Of a stretch of DNA of 64,000 bases, positions 54,884-63,274 are shown in pieces. Within the stretch, counting starts at the first letter, position 1. Each line of letters starts with the position of its first letter. Made by a program: the position numbers and the translations under genes. Below the pieces are notes generated by a model, which did no database searches, was not told the origin of the DNA, and saw only the letters and a list, made by a program, of their open reading frames with translations. This DNA is from RPQJ01 sp963706755 (GTDB lineage: Bacteria; Pseudomonadota; Gammaproteobacteria; Steroidobacterales; Steroidobacteraceae), in assembly GCA_963706755.1 (NCBI GenBank), contig CAVPNH010000008.1, forward strand, positions 310,001-374,000, read 5' to 3'.

Positions 54884-55753
54884 CTAGTGCGCGGGCTGCT
54901 GCAGGGCCGCGATGCGCTGCTCGATCGGCGGGTGCGTCGAGAACAGCGACATGAACCCCGGCTTGTCGTTGATGCCGAGCGCCTTGATGGACTGCGGCAG
55001 CGCCGTGGGCTCGATCCCGCCGAGGCGCTTCAACGCGCTCACCATCGGCGACGGCGATCCGAGCAGGCCGGCGGAGGCTGCGTCCGCGCGGAACTCGCGG
55101 CGGCGCGAGAACCACGCCACGATCATGGACGCGAGGATGCCGAGCAGGATCTGGCAGACGATGACCGTGATGAAATAGCCCGGCCCGGTGCCGCGCTCAG
55201 TCTTGAAGATCGCCTTGTCCACGAACGTACCGACGATTCGAGACAGGAAGACCACGAACGTGTTCAGGACTCCCTGGATGAGCGTGAGCGTGACCATGTC
55301 GCCGTTCGCGACGTGGCCGATCTCGTGGCCGAGCACGGCCTCGACCTCCTGGCGGTTCATGGACTGGAGCAGGCCGGTCGAAACCGCGACCAGCGCCGAA
55401 TTCCGGAACGCACCTGTGGCGAAGGCATTCGGCGGGCCCTCGTACATCGCCACCTCAGGCATGCCAATGCCGGCCTTGTCCGCGAGCCGGCGTACCGTCT
55501 CCACCAGCCAGGCCTGCGTCTCGCCCTCCGAGCCCGTGATGACCTGGGCCCCGGTGGACCTCTTCGCGATGAACTTCGACATGAGCAGCGAGATGAACGC
55601 GCCGGTGAAGCCGACCACGGCAGAAAACGCGAGCAGTGGTCCCATGCCGCCCTGGCTGGCCATCGCCTGGTCGATGCCCGTGACCCTGAGCACGATGGAC
55701 ACGACCACCAGCACGGCGATGTTCGTGGCGAGGAACAGGAATATGCGCTTCAT
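54884..55753 (-). CDS. htpX: HtpX membrane metalloprotease
   Basis: A 289-residue M48-family protease for inner-membrane protein quality control. Two N-terminal membrane helices (~4-24 and ~38-58) precede the zinc site VLGHEIGHVANGDM (HEIGH ~138-142). Two more helices follow, and the third ligand is in RRREFRADAASAGLLGSP. The C-terminal MSLFSTHPPIEQRIAAL is the usual ending. Length and order match E. coli HtpX. The gene stands alone, upstream of the receptor gene on the same strand by 28 bases. Confidence 0.94.
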   Translation of the reverse strand: MKRIFLFLATNIAVLVVVSIVLRVTGIDQAMASQGGMGPLLAFSAVVGFTGAFISLLMSKFIAKRSTGAQVITGSEGETQAWLVETVRRLADKAGIGMPEVAMYEGPPNAFATGAFRNSALVAVSTGLLQSMNRQEVEAVLGHEIGHVANGDMVTLTLIQGVLNTFVVFLSRIVGTFVDKAIFKTERGTGPGYFITVIVCQILLGILASMIVAWFSRRREFRADAASAGLLGSPSPMVSALKRLGGIEPTALPQSIKALGINDKPGFMSLFSTHPPIEQRIAALQQPAH

Positions 55754-55886
55754 CGATAGTCTCCGCTGCGATTGGGTCCAGGCCCGGGCGGGCGAAGTTT
55801 CTCACGAAATCCGCCCCGTTTGACGGTCCCAGCATTGGGTCCGTCCCCGTCCGGTTCAAGGTTTGACCAGCTCCGTCCGGCATGGT

Positions 55887-56543
55887 TCATGGCCCGGGAT
55901 CGGCAGAATACTGGCCTCGCGCCTCGAGGTAGTGCGCCCACAGCATGCGGGCGGCGACGGATCTCCACGGCACCCAACGGCGTGCCAGCCTGCACTGTTC
56001 GTCCGCCGTGGGCAGGCGCCGCATCCGTTTCAGTTGTCGAATCGCGACCGCCAGCGCCAGGTCGCCCGTAGGCCAGACGTCCGGCCTTCTCAGGGCCATC
56101 AGGTAGTAGATGTCCACGCTCCACGGGCCCAGGCCCGGCACGGCGAGGAGCGCGCTACGTCCGGCCTCGTCAGGACCGCGCGCCGCCGCGGCGAGGTCGA
56201 GGCGACCATCCTGCACGCGGAGCGCGAGGCCGTGGCAGTACGCGGCCTTCTGCCGCGTGAGGCCGAACTCGCGGAGGCCCGACGTCGACGACGCCGCGAC
56301 GCGCTCCGGCGTCAGGCCGCCCAGGTGCGTGTCGAGCCGCCGGTACAGGGTCCGCGCCGCGGCGAGCGACACCTGCTGCTCGAGGATGATCCGCACCAGT
56401 GTCGCGAAACCCGGGCGGCGGCCCCACATGGGTGGTGCGCCCAGCCGCTCCCGGATTCCGGCAAGGACCGCGTCACGCGAGGCGAGCTCGCCAGCGGCGT
56501 GATGCAGCGCCTGTCGCGTGAGGGCTCGCGGGGCCTTGGTCAT
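55887..56543 (-). CDS. DNA-3-methyladenine glycosylase II-like (HhH-GPD)
   Basis: A 218-residue base-excision-repair glycosylase. FATLVRIILEQQVSLAAARTLYRRL is the conserved helix. The helix-hairpin-helix is LLAVPGLGPWSVDIYYLMAL with the catalytic Asp, and the C-terminal RWVPWRSVAARMLWAHYLE is typical of AlkA-type enzymes. It lacks the N-terminal AlkA domain and an iron-sulfur cluster, giving the short form common in proteobacteria. ATG 56543 starts at MTKAPRALTRQ. It probably excises alkylated bases. Confidence 0.87.
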   Translation of the reverse strand: MTKAPRALTRQALHHAAGELASRDAVLAGIRERLGAPPMWGRRPGFATLVRIILEQQVSLAAARTLYRRLDTHLGGLTPERVAASSTSGLREFGLTRQKAAYCHGLALRVQDGRLDLAAAARGPDEAGRSALLAVPGLGPWSVDIYYLMALRRPDVWPTGDLALAVAIRQLKRMRRLPTADEQCRLARRWVPWRSVAARMLWAHYLEARGQYSADPGP

Positions 56544-56623
56544 GGGCACTCGCAGGTCGTGGCGGCGTACGAATCGTCGCCGTCGAGTGTACCGGGGCGC
56601 AGGCCCCGCGGTCGCGGGCGCGT

Positions 56624-58531
56624 CTATCCAGCGAGGGTGCGCAGCCGCATGGTGCGGCTGGTGTCGGTGCTGGTCTCGAGGCGCTCGAGCAGCTGCGTCG
56701 TCTCGTCGGCGGACAGCGGCCTGCTCAGGAGGAAACCCTGCACCTCGTTGCACTGCCGCTCCTGCAGGTTGAGGAGTTGCGCGAAGTCCTCGACGCCCTC
56801 GGCCACGACTTGCAGGCTGAGCGCCCTCGCCATGGAGACGATGGCACCGACGATGGTCGCGCGCCGGCCGACCGAGTCGATGCTTTGCACGAGTGTGCGG
56901 TCGATCTTGAGGCGGTTGACGGCAATGGAACTCAGGCGCCCGAGGTTGGAGTGGCCCACGCCGAAGTCGTCGATCGCGATCGAGACGCCGATCTGGCGGA
57001 GTTCCGCGAGTATTTCCCGGATCCGTTCGTCGTCGCGCATCGCGAGCGACTCGGTGATCTCGAGTTCCAGCATGGACGGGTCGATCCCGGTCTCGTTCAG
57101 AACCGAGGCGACCATCGCCGGGAAGCCCGGCTGCGCGAACTGGGCCGGGGAGACGTTGACGGCCACGCGACCGGCCTGCAGGTCCTTGTCCAGCCATTCG
57201 CGGAACTGGCGGCAGGCGGTCCGTAGTGCCCACTCGCCGATTGGCATGATCAGGCCCATCTCCTCCGCAAGCGGTATGAACTCCTCGGGCGAGACGCTGC
57301 CGAGTTCGGCATCCGTCCAGCGCAGCAGCGCTTCGACGCCCGAGATGCAGCCGGTGCCAAGGTCGAACTGGGGCTGGTAGTAGAGCGAGAACTCGTCCCG
57401 CTTCAGCGCTCGCTGGAGGCGTTGCTCCATACGGAATCGTGCCTGGGAGCCTTCCTTCATCGTCGCGCTGAAGAACGCGATCTGGCCCCGACCCTGCCGC
57501 TTCGCCGTGTACATGGCGATACCTGCCTGGCGGAGCAGGGCATCGCCGTCCAGGCTGTCGGTCGGGTAGAGCGAGACACCGATACTGGCCGTGAGCATGA
57601 CCGACGTGGATCCTGCATGCTCCGCGGTCAGCAACGGGCTCGCCATTTGCTGCGCGATGGACTCGACATCCGTCGGGTTCTCGAACGAGTGCATGAGAAC
57701 GATGAACTGGTCGCCCCCGAGGCGAGCCACGTCGAAACCCGAGCCGGCCGTGTCGACGTGGCGGGCGTCGTCGTTGCGACGCAGGATCTCGCGCAGGCGC
57801 GCTGCAACGCGCTTCAGCATCTCGTCGCCGGCGATCTGGCCGAACTCGTCGTTGATGCACCGGAAACTGTCGAGGTCGAGGTACAGCAGGGCCATCGAGT
57901 GCCCGAGCCGCCCGGCGTTGTCGACTGCTTCCCTCAGCCGGGCGACGAATTTCGTGCGGCTGGGCAGCCCCGTCAGGCTGTCGAAGTCTGCGAGCTCGGT
58001 CATGCGTCGATTGAAACTGACCTGCCTTTCGCCGAGGGCCACGGCCATCTGCCGGACCTCGTGAGGATGCAGCGGCTTCTGCAGGTAGAAGAGCTTTTCC
58101 GCCGGGGCGACGCTGCGGCTGAACCGGAGCGGGTTGACGTCGGAGTCGGCTGCGCAGATCACGATCTCGACCTGCTGGTCGATCTCTCGGATCCTCTGGG
58201 CGGCCCAAAGGCCGTCGCGGCCCGGGGACATGTTCGAGTCGAGGAATACGATGGCGAACGGCTCATTGGCCGCATTGGCGGAGCGCACGGCAGCGACGGC
58301 TCCGACCGCGTTGTCGCAGTACGTGGCGTCGAAGGCGCGCGGTCGCGGCGAAGGCTTGGCGAGCAGCGCCGGGTTGCCGCCCGGCATGAGGAGCCGGTTG
58401 CGCAGTTCACCGAGGAACGCGGTGCCGGCATCGGTGCTGGTCGGGTCGAGGACCCGCCGGTAGGCGTCGAGCACTGCCGGCTCGTCGTCTACTACGAGCA
58501 CGCGAACTGGCGCGGTCACATCGGGAGTCAT
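56624..58531 (-). CDS. response regulator with degenerate GGDEF and EAL domains
   Basis: A 635-residue cyclic-di-GMP signalling protein. The receiver domain (~1-160, longer than usual with an inserted loop) shows VLVVDDEPAVLDAY, FLDSNMSPGRDG and LQKPLHPHEV. The GGDEF domain (~180-345) has GGDQF in place of GGDEF at ~270, so cyclase activity may be reduced. The EAL domain (~370-620) has EALLRW, NVSPAQF, EITESLAM, DDFGVGHSNLGRL and EGVEDFAQL, so it looks catalytically complete and probably degrades c-di-GMP. No partner kinase is adjacent. Confidence 0.88.
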   Translation of the reverse strand: MTPDVTAPVRVLVVDDEPAVLDAYRRVLDPTSTDAGTAFLGELRNRLLMPGGNPALLAKPSPRPRAFDATYCDNAVGAVAAVRSANAANEPFAIVFLDSNMSPGRDGLWAAQRIREIDQQVEIVICAADSDVNPLRFSRSVAPAEKLFYLQKPLHPHEVRQMAVALGERQVSFNRRMTELADFDSLTGLPSRTKFVARLREAVDNAGRLGHSMALLYLDLDSFRCINDEFGQIAGDEMLKRVAARLREILRRNDDARHVDTAGSGFDVARLGGDQFIVLMHSFENPTDVESIAQQMASPLLTAEHAGSTSVMLTASIGVSLYPTDSLDGDALLRQAGIAMYTAKRQGRGQIAFFSATMKEGSQARFRMEQRLQRALKRDEFSLYYQPQFDLGTGCISGVEALLRWTDAELGSVSPEEFIPLAEEMGLIMPIGEWALRTACRQFREWLDKDLQAGRVAVNVSPAQFAQPGFPAMVASVLNETGIDPSMLELEITESLAMRDDERIREILAELRQIGVSIAIDDFGVGHSNLGRLSSIAVNRLKIDRTLVQSIDSVGRRATIVGAIVSMARALSLQVVAEGVEDFAQLLNLQERQCNEVQGFLLSRPLSADETTQLLERLETSTDTSRTMRLRTLAG

Positions 58532-58812
58532 GGGCTGCCCCGCCGGGCCTGTGTCGCCGTGGCGGCCAGAATGCCCGCCGGGGTGACGGAATGGCCGCGC
58601 GTGCCGCGAGCCGCGAATCCGGCACAGAACGGCAGTGCCGTTTCGGCATACAGGCTCACGTGACGTACCACTCCGGGACCTGAGTCAGTTATGCCGTGCA
58701 AACTAGCGCCCCGTGCCTCGCCTGGAGGTGAACCTGTTCACACAATCCGGGAGGCCGTGCGCCTCGGCAGCACGGGAAGTGCGAACTGCGTCGCCTAATC
58801 GAGCCCGCCGGC
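58532..58812. other. intergenic region, no feature recognised
   Basis: A 281-base gap upstream of the REC-GGDEF-EAL gene. I see no coding frame with a ribosome site, no strong promoter pair and no terminator that I would annotate. Confidence 0.3.
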
Positions 58813-59433
58813 TCAGGTCGGCCCGGTCCGCGCCGACGTGGCCGCCGTCAATATCGTGGCCACGACGGCTCCGGCCGCGGCCAGCGCCATGTCCTTCTGC
58901 GCGTCCCAGGCGTCGCCCTGGGTGCCGAGATAGGCCATCCCGAGGTCGCCGCCGAACAGCGCCGCCGCCAGCCACTCGATGAGCTCGTAGATCACGGAGT
59001 GCGACATCACGAACAGCGGCGGCATCAGCCACCGCCACAGTCCCCGCGGCGCAGCGCGTGCCGCGAACAGTTCCCAGGCGATGGGAAGCACCAGCAGGCC
59101 ATAGCAGAAGTGCACGAAGCGGTCGTAGTGGTTGCGGCCAGCCGGTGTTGCGTCAGCGCCCGTGACGGCCGAAAGCCACTCGCGCCACGGCACCTCGCTG
59201 TAGGTGTAGTGCGCGCCGACCTCGTGCAGCACCAGGAACGCGAAGAGGCAGCTGTAGGCGAGGTTCGAAAAGCGCAGCTTCCGGCAGGTCACGACGAAGA
59301 GCGGCACGGCCACGAGCACGATGACGTTCTCGAGCAGCCAGTCCTCGCGGTACCAGGGCGCGATGGCAAGCGCGACCCAGATCACCGCGAAGGCGACCAG
59401 GAGGGCGAGCGGGTAGCGGTATCGAGCGTGCAC
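58813..59433 (-). CDS. DUF2238 (YjdF-like) inner-membrane protein
   Basis: A 206-residue protein with about six membrane helices. The family landmarks are HEVGAHYTYSEVPW, NHYDRFVHFCYGLL and HSVIYELIEWLAA, followed by YLGTQGDAWDAQKDM. Conserved His, Glu and Asp positions within helices hint at metal or proton handling, but the function of YjdF is not known. The gene stands alone, divergent from the crotonase gene by 117 bases. Confidence 0.82.
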   Translation of the reverse strand: MHARYRYPLALLVAFAVIWVALAIAPWYREDWLLENVIVLVAVPLFVVTCRKLRFSNLAYSCLFAFLVLHEVGAHYTYSEVPWREWLSAVTGADATPAGRNHYDRFVHFCYGLLVLPIAWELFAARAAPRGLWRWLMPPLFVMSHSVIYELIEWLAAALFGGDLGMAYLGTQGDAWDAQKDMALAAAGAVVATILTAATSARTGPT

Positions 59434-59550
59434 GTCGGTTCGGACATTACCCCATTGCGGGCCGGAGTCGTATCGAGGCGTCGCGCGGGTCGTCCGGGTG
59501 GAGAGTCTGGTATAAGGCCCGGGAACCGGTCGTGGCCGCCTGGGGGAGTC

Positions 59551-60444
59551 ATGGATTTCAGCACGCTCAAGTACTCGGTAGAGGGGCGCGTCGCGACCAT
59601 CACGCTCGACCGTCCGGCGCGCATGAACGCCATCAACCTAGACATGCCGGGCGAACTCGAGGCGGCCGTCGATGGGGCGAACCGCGACGATGCGGTGCAC
59701 GTGATCGTGCTCACGGGCGCGGGCGAGGGCTTCTGCAGCGGCTACGACCTCGTCGAGTTCGCGGAAGCGGCCGGAGAGCAGCCGGGCTCGCAGCTCGGTT
59801 CCGGCGGCGCGGCCGCGCCCTGGGACCCGATGGCCGATTTCTTCGCCATGTACGACTTCACCCGGCAGTTCATGTCGCTCTGGCGCAGCTACAAACCGAC
59901 CATCGCGCGCGTGCACGGGCCCGCGGTCGCGGGCGGCAGCGACATCGCGCTCTGCTGCGACCTGGTCGTGATGGCCGAGGACGCGGTGATCGGCTACCCG
60001 CCGGCGCGCGTGTGGGGATGCCCGACGACGGCGATGTGGATCTACCGCCTCGGCGCGGAACGAGCCAAGCGCATGCTGCTCACCGGCGATCTCATCGATG
60101 GACGGGAGGCGGCCCGCATCGGCCTGGTGCTCGAGGCGGTGCCGCGCGACCGGCTCGACGGCCGCGTCGCGGAACTCGCCGCGCGCATCGGGTCGGTGCC
60201 GAAGAACCAGCTCATGATGCAGAAGCTGATGGTGAACCAGGCGCTCGACGCGATGGGGCTCGCCAACACGCAGCGCTTCGCCACGCTCTTCGACGGCATC
60301 ACGCGGCACAGTCCCGAGGGCCTGTGGTTCAAGCGGCGGGCGGAGGAGGCGGGATTCAAGCAGGCGGTGCGCGAGCGTGACGGCGGCGCGCCGATCGCGC
60401 CGGATGCAAGCCGCCCGCTGGCACCGCGGAGAGCGCCGCGATGA
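59551..60444 (+). CDS. enoyl-CoA hydratase/isomerase family protein
   Basis: A 297-residue crotonase-fold protein. ATITLDRPARMNAINLDM begins the CoA-binding region. GEGFCSGYDLVEFAE supplies the first oxyanion backbone NH. HGPAVAGGSDIALCCDLVVMAEDA carries the second, where Ser-Asp replaces the usual Gly-Leu-Glu, so the hydratase Glu may be absent and the reaction may differ. A loop of ~25 residues (EQPGSQLGSGGAAAPWDP) is inserted near 78-100. The stop overlaps the acyl-CoA ligase start (ATGA), placing it in an acyl-CoA operon. Confidence 0.83.
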   Translation: MDFSTLKYSVEGRVATITLDRPARMNAINLDMPGELEAAVDGANRDDAVHVIVLTGAGEGFCSGYDLVEFAEAAGEQPGSQLGSGGAAAPWDPMADFFAMYDFTRQFMSLWRSYKPTIARVHGPAVAGGSDIALCCDLVVMAEDAVIGYPPARVWGCPTTAMWIYRLGAERAKRMLLTGDLIDGREAARIGLVLEAVPRDRLDGRVAELAARIGSVPKNQLMMQKLMVNQALDAMGLANTQRFATLFDGITRHSPEGLWFKRRAEEAGFKQAVRERDGGAPIAPDASRPLAPRRAPR

Positions 60445-62138
60445 ACGGGCCCGTTGCCGACGCCACCGGGTGCCCGATCGCGGCGCTCGACGAGGCTACG
60501 CTCTGCGGTGCCCTCGCGCGCACGATCTCGGAACGGCCGGGGCAGCCGGCGCAGCGCACCCTCGACGGAGCGGTGGAGTACACGTACGCGCAGTATGCCG
60601 AGCGCATCCGCGCCGTCGCCACGGGACTGCACTCGCTCGGCGTGCGCCGCGGCGACACCGTCGGCATCATGCTGCGCAACCGGCCGGAGTTCGCGGTCGT
60701 CGACGCGGCCGCGATGCACCTGGGCGCCGTCGCATTCTCGGTCTACAACACCTCGAGCCCGGAGCAGATCGCGCAGATCATGGGCAATGCGCGCAACCGC
60801 GTGCTGGTGACCGAGTTGATGCTGCTGCCGCGCGCGCTGGCGGCGCACGCGCCGGATCTCGAGCACGTCGTGCTGGTGGACGGCACGGCCGAGGGCGCGA
60901 TGACGCTGGCCGAGCTCGGCTCGCGCCACTCGCCGGGCTTCCGGTTCGAGGACGCGTGGCGCGAGGTCGAGCCCGGCGACGTGTTGACGCTCATCTACAC
61001 CTCGGGGACCACGGGCCCGCCCAAGGCGGTGCAGCTCACGCACGCGAGCGTGCTCGCCGAGGCGCGCGGGCTCGTGAGCGTCATGCCTCACCCGACCGGC
61101 GGGAGTTCCATTTCCTACCTGCCGCTCGCCCACGTCGGCGACCGCGTGCTCAACCACTACCTGGCCTCGATGTGCCTCGGCAGGACGATCGTTTCCATCG
61201 AGGACTACCGGCGCATCGGCGAGGCGCTGGTGCAGGTCCGGCCCGAGGTGTTCGGCGGCGTGCCGCGCGTCTGGGAGAAGCTCAAGGCCGCCGTCGAGGC
61301 CGCGGGCGTGCGCGACCCGGCAGGCCTGCCCGAGCCGGCGAAGGCCGCAGTACGCGCGAGGCTCGGCCTGGATCGCACGGCCTGGTCGGTGAGCAGCGCC
61401 GCGCCGATCGCGGCCGACGTGCTGCGCTTTTTCGAGGACCTTGGCCTGCGCGTGCGCGAGGGCTGGGGCATGTCCGAGACCTCGTGCCTCGTCACGGTCA
61501 ATCCCGTCGATGCGCCGCGTCCCGGGACCGTGGGCCGGGCGCTGCCCGGCGTCGAGATCAAGGTTCTCGAGGACGGCGAAGTCGCGGTGCGCGGGCCACT
61601 GGTGATGAAAGGCTATCGCGACGACCCCGAGCGCACCGCCGAGGTGCTGGGCCCGGACGGCTGGCTGCACACCGGCGATGTCGCGACGGTCGACGCCGAT
61701 GGCTACGTGACCATCGTGGACCGCAAGAAGGAACTCATCATCAACTCGGCCGGCAAGAACATGTCGCCGGCGAACATCGAGAACCGGCTGCGCGCGACGA
61801 GCCCGCTCATCGGGCAGGCCGTGTGCATCGGCGACCGGCGGCCGTACAACGTCGCACTGCTGGTGCTGGACCCGGACGCCGCGGGACGCTGGGCCGCCGG
61901 GCGCGGCCGCTCCGCCGTGGTCGCGGACCTTGCGGCCGACGCAGACCTGCACGCCGTGCTCGCGGCGGCGGTCGAGCAGGCAAACGCCGCGCTGTCGAGG
62001 GTGGAGCAGGTCAGGCGGTTCGCAGTGCTGCCGGTCGAGTGGCAGCCCGGCGGCGACGAGCTCACGCCGACCTCGAAACTAAAGCGCCGTCCCATCGCCG
62101 CAAAGTACGCGGCCGAGATCGAGCGCCTCTACTCCTGA
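60441..62138 (+). CDS. AMP-dependent acyl-CoA synthetase
   Basis: A 565-residue ANL-superfamily ligase that activates a carboxylate as its CoA thioester. Motifs are LTLIYTSGTTGPPKAVQLTH (~182, ATP loop), WSVSSAAPIAADVLRFFEDLG, GWGMSETSCLV, GDVATVDADGYVTIVDRKKELI with the ribose-binding Asp, and LTPTSKLKRRPI with the C-terminal catalytic Lys. It resembles long-chain FadD15-type ligases, though shorter. It is translationally coupled to the upstream crotonase gene. Confidence 0.88.
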   Translation: MNGPVADATGCPIAALDEATLCGALARTISERPGQPAQRTLDGAVEYTYAQYAERIRAVATGLHSLGVRRGDTVGIMLRNRPEFAVVDAAAMHLGAVAFSVYNTSSPEQIAQIMGNARNRVLVTELMLLPRALAAHAPDLEHVVLVDGTAEGAMTLAELGSRHSPGFRFEDAWREVEPGDVLTLIYTSGTTGPPKAVQLTHASVLAEARGLVSVMPHPTGGSSISYLPLAHVGDRVLNHYLASMCLGRTIVSIEDYRRIGEALVQVRPEVFGGVPRVWEKLKAAVEAAGVRDPAGLPEPAKAAVRARLGLDRTAWSVSSAAPIAADVLRFFEDLGLRVREGWGMSETSCLVTVNPVDAPRPGTVGRALPGVEIKVLEDGEVAVRGPLVMKGYRDDPERTAEVLGPDGWLHTGDVATVDADGYVTIVDRKKELIINSAGKNMSPANIENRLRATSPLIGQAVCIGDRRPYNVALLVLDPDAAGRWAAGRGRSAVVADLAADADLHAVLAAAVEQANAALSRVEQVRRFAVLPVEWQPGGDELTPTSKLKRRPIAAKYAAEIERLYS

Positions 62139-62236
62139 GGCGAGCGGCGCAACGAGCACCGGCCGAGCGACGAGGCTCGGGCGGCCTTCCGACTTGCTAT
62201 CCTAGGCGCGCGGCATTGCGCCGCAAGGGGGATGGA

Positions 62237-63259
62237 ATGGACAAGCCTACGGTTCTCGTGACCGGCATCTCGGGTTTCATCGCGGGGCACTGCGCCGCGG
62301 AACTGCTGAACGCGGGCTACGGCGTGCGCGGCACGGTGCGATCGCTCAAGCGGTCGGATGCCGTGCGCGACTCGCTTGCGCGGCATGCCCCGGTCGCTCG
62401 CCTCGATTTTGCGCAGGCGGACCTCGAGGCAGACGCAGGCTGGGATACGGCCGTCCGCGGATGCGGGCACGTTCTGCACGTGGCCTCGCCGTTTCCCGCG
62501 GTGCAGCCGAAGGATGAGCAGGACCTGATCCGCCCGGCAGTGCAGGGGACGCTCCGGGTGCTTCGCGCCGCGGCCGCAGGTGGCGTCGACCGTTTCGTCC
62601 AGACTTCGTCCCTGGTGGCGGTGATGTACGGCCACCCGCGCGAGCGCACGGCACCTTATACAGAGGCAGACTGGTCGCGTCTCGAATCACCCGGTGTGAC
62701 CGCCTACGCGAAGTCGAAAACGCTGGCCGAGCGCGCGGCACGGGATTTCGTCGTGAAGGAGGGGGCGGGCCTCCACTACTCCTCGGTGAACCCTGGTTTC
62801 GTGCTGGGCCCGATGCTCGGGCGCGACCTCGGCACGTCGGCGACGGTCATCCAGATGTTCCTCAAGGGCAAGTACCCCGGTGCACCGCGCGTGTCGATGC
62901 CCTGCGTGGACGTGCGCGACGTGGCGCGTGCGCACCGCCTTGCGCTCGAGGCCGACGTCCCGACGGGCGGTCGCTACATCGCGCAGGCCGAAAGCCTGTG
63001 GATGATCGAGTTGGCGCGCGCAATCCGCGAGAGTCTCGGCGCAGCGGGCCGCAAGGCCCCGCGCTTCGAACTTCCGGACTGGCTGATCAGGCTGGTCGCC
63101 GTCTTCGACGCCTCGGCGCGGTTGGCCGTGGCCGAACTCGGCAGGGAAGCCCGCATCGACAACTCGCTCACGCGACGGACGCTGGGCATGCAGTTCATTC
63201 CGGCGCGCGAAGCGGCGGTCGCGATGGCGCGGAGCCTCGTGGATCAGAAGCTCGTCTGA
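62237..63259 (+). CDS. NAD-dependent epimerase/dehydratase-type SDR (dihydroflavonol-reductase-like)
   Basis: A 340-residue extended short-chain dehydrogenase. The dinucleotide motif is VLVTGISGFIAGHCAAELL (~6-24). The catalytic Tyr and Lys are in TAYAKSKTLAERAA (~156-169), with TSSLVAVMYG supplying the Ser. NPGFVLGPMLG and VDVRDVARAHRLAL are typical of the dihydroflavonol/anthocyanidin reductase-like group, which reduces aldehydes and ketones. ATG 62237 follows a GGGGGAT ribosome site. It lies about 100 bases after the ligase gene and 15 bases before the MttB-family gene. Confidence 0.85.
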   Translation: MDKPTVLVTGISGFIAGHCAAELLNAGYGVRGTVRSLKRSDAVRDSLARHAPVARLDFAQADLEADAGWDTAVRGCGHVLHVASPFPAVQPKDEQDLIRPAVQGTLRVLRAAAAGGVDRFVQTSSLVAVMYGHPRERTAPYTEADWSRLESPGVTAYAKSKTLAERAARDFVVKEGAGLHYSSVNPGFVLGPMLGRDLGTSATVIQMFLKGKYPGAPRVSMPCVDVRDVARAHRLALEADVPTGGRYIAQAESLWMIELARAIRESLGAAGRKAPRFELPDWLIRLVAVFDASARLAVAELGREARIDNSLTRRTLGMQFIPAREAAVAMARSLVDQKLV

Positions 63260-63274
63260 CGGAGACGCATTCGA

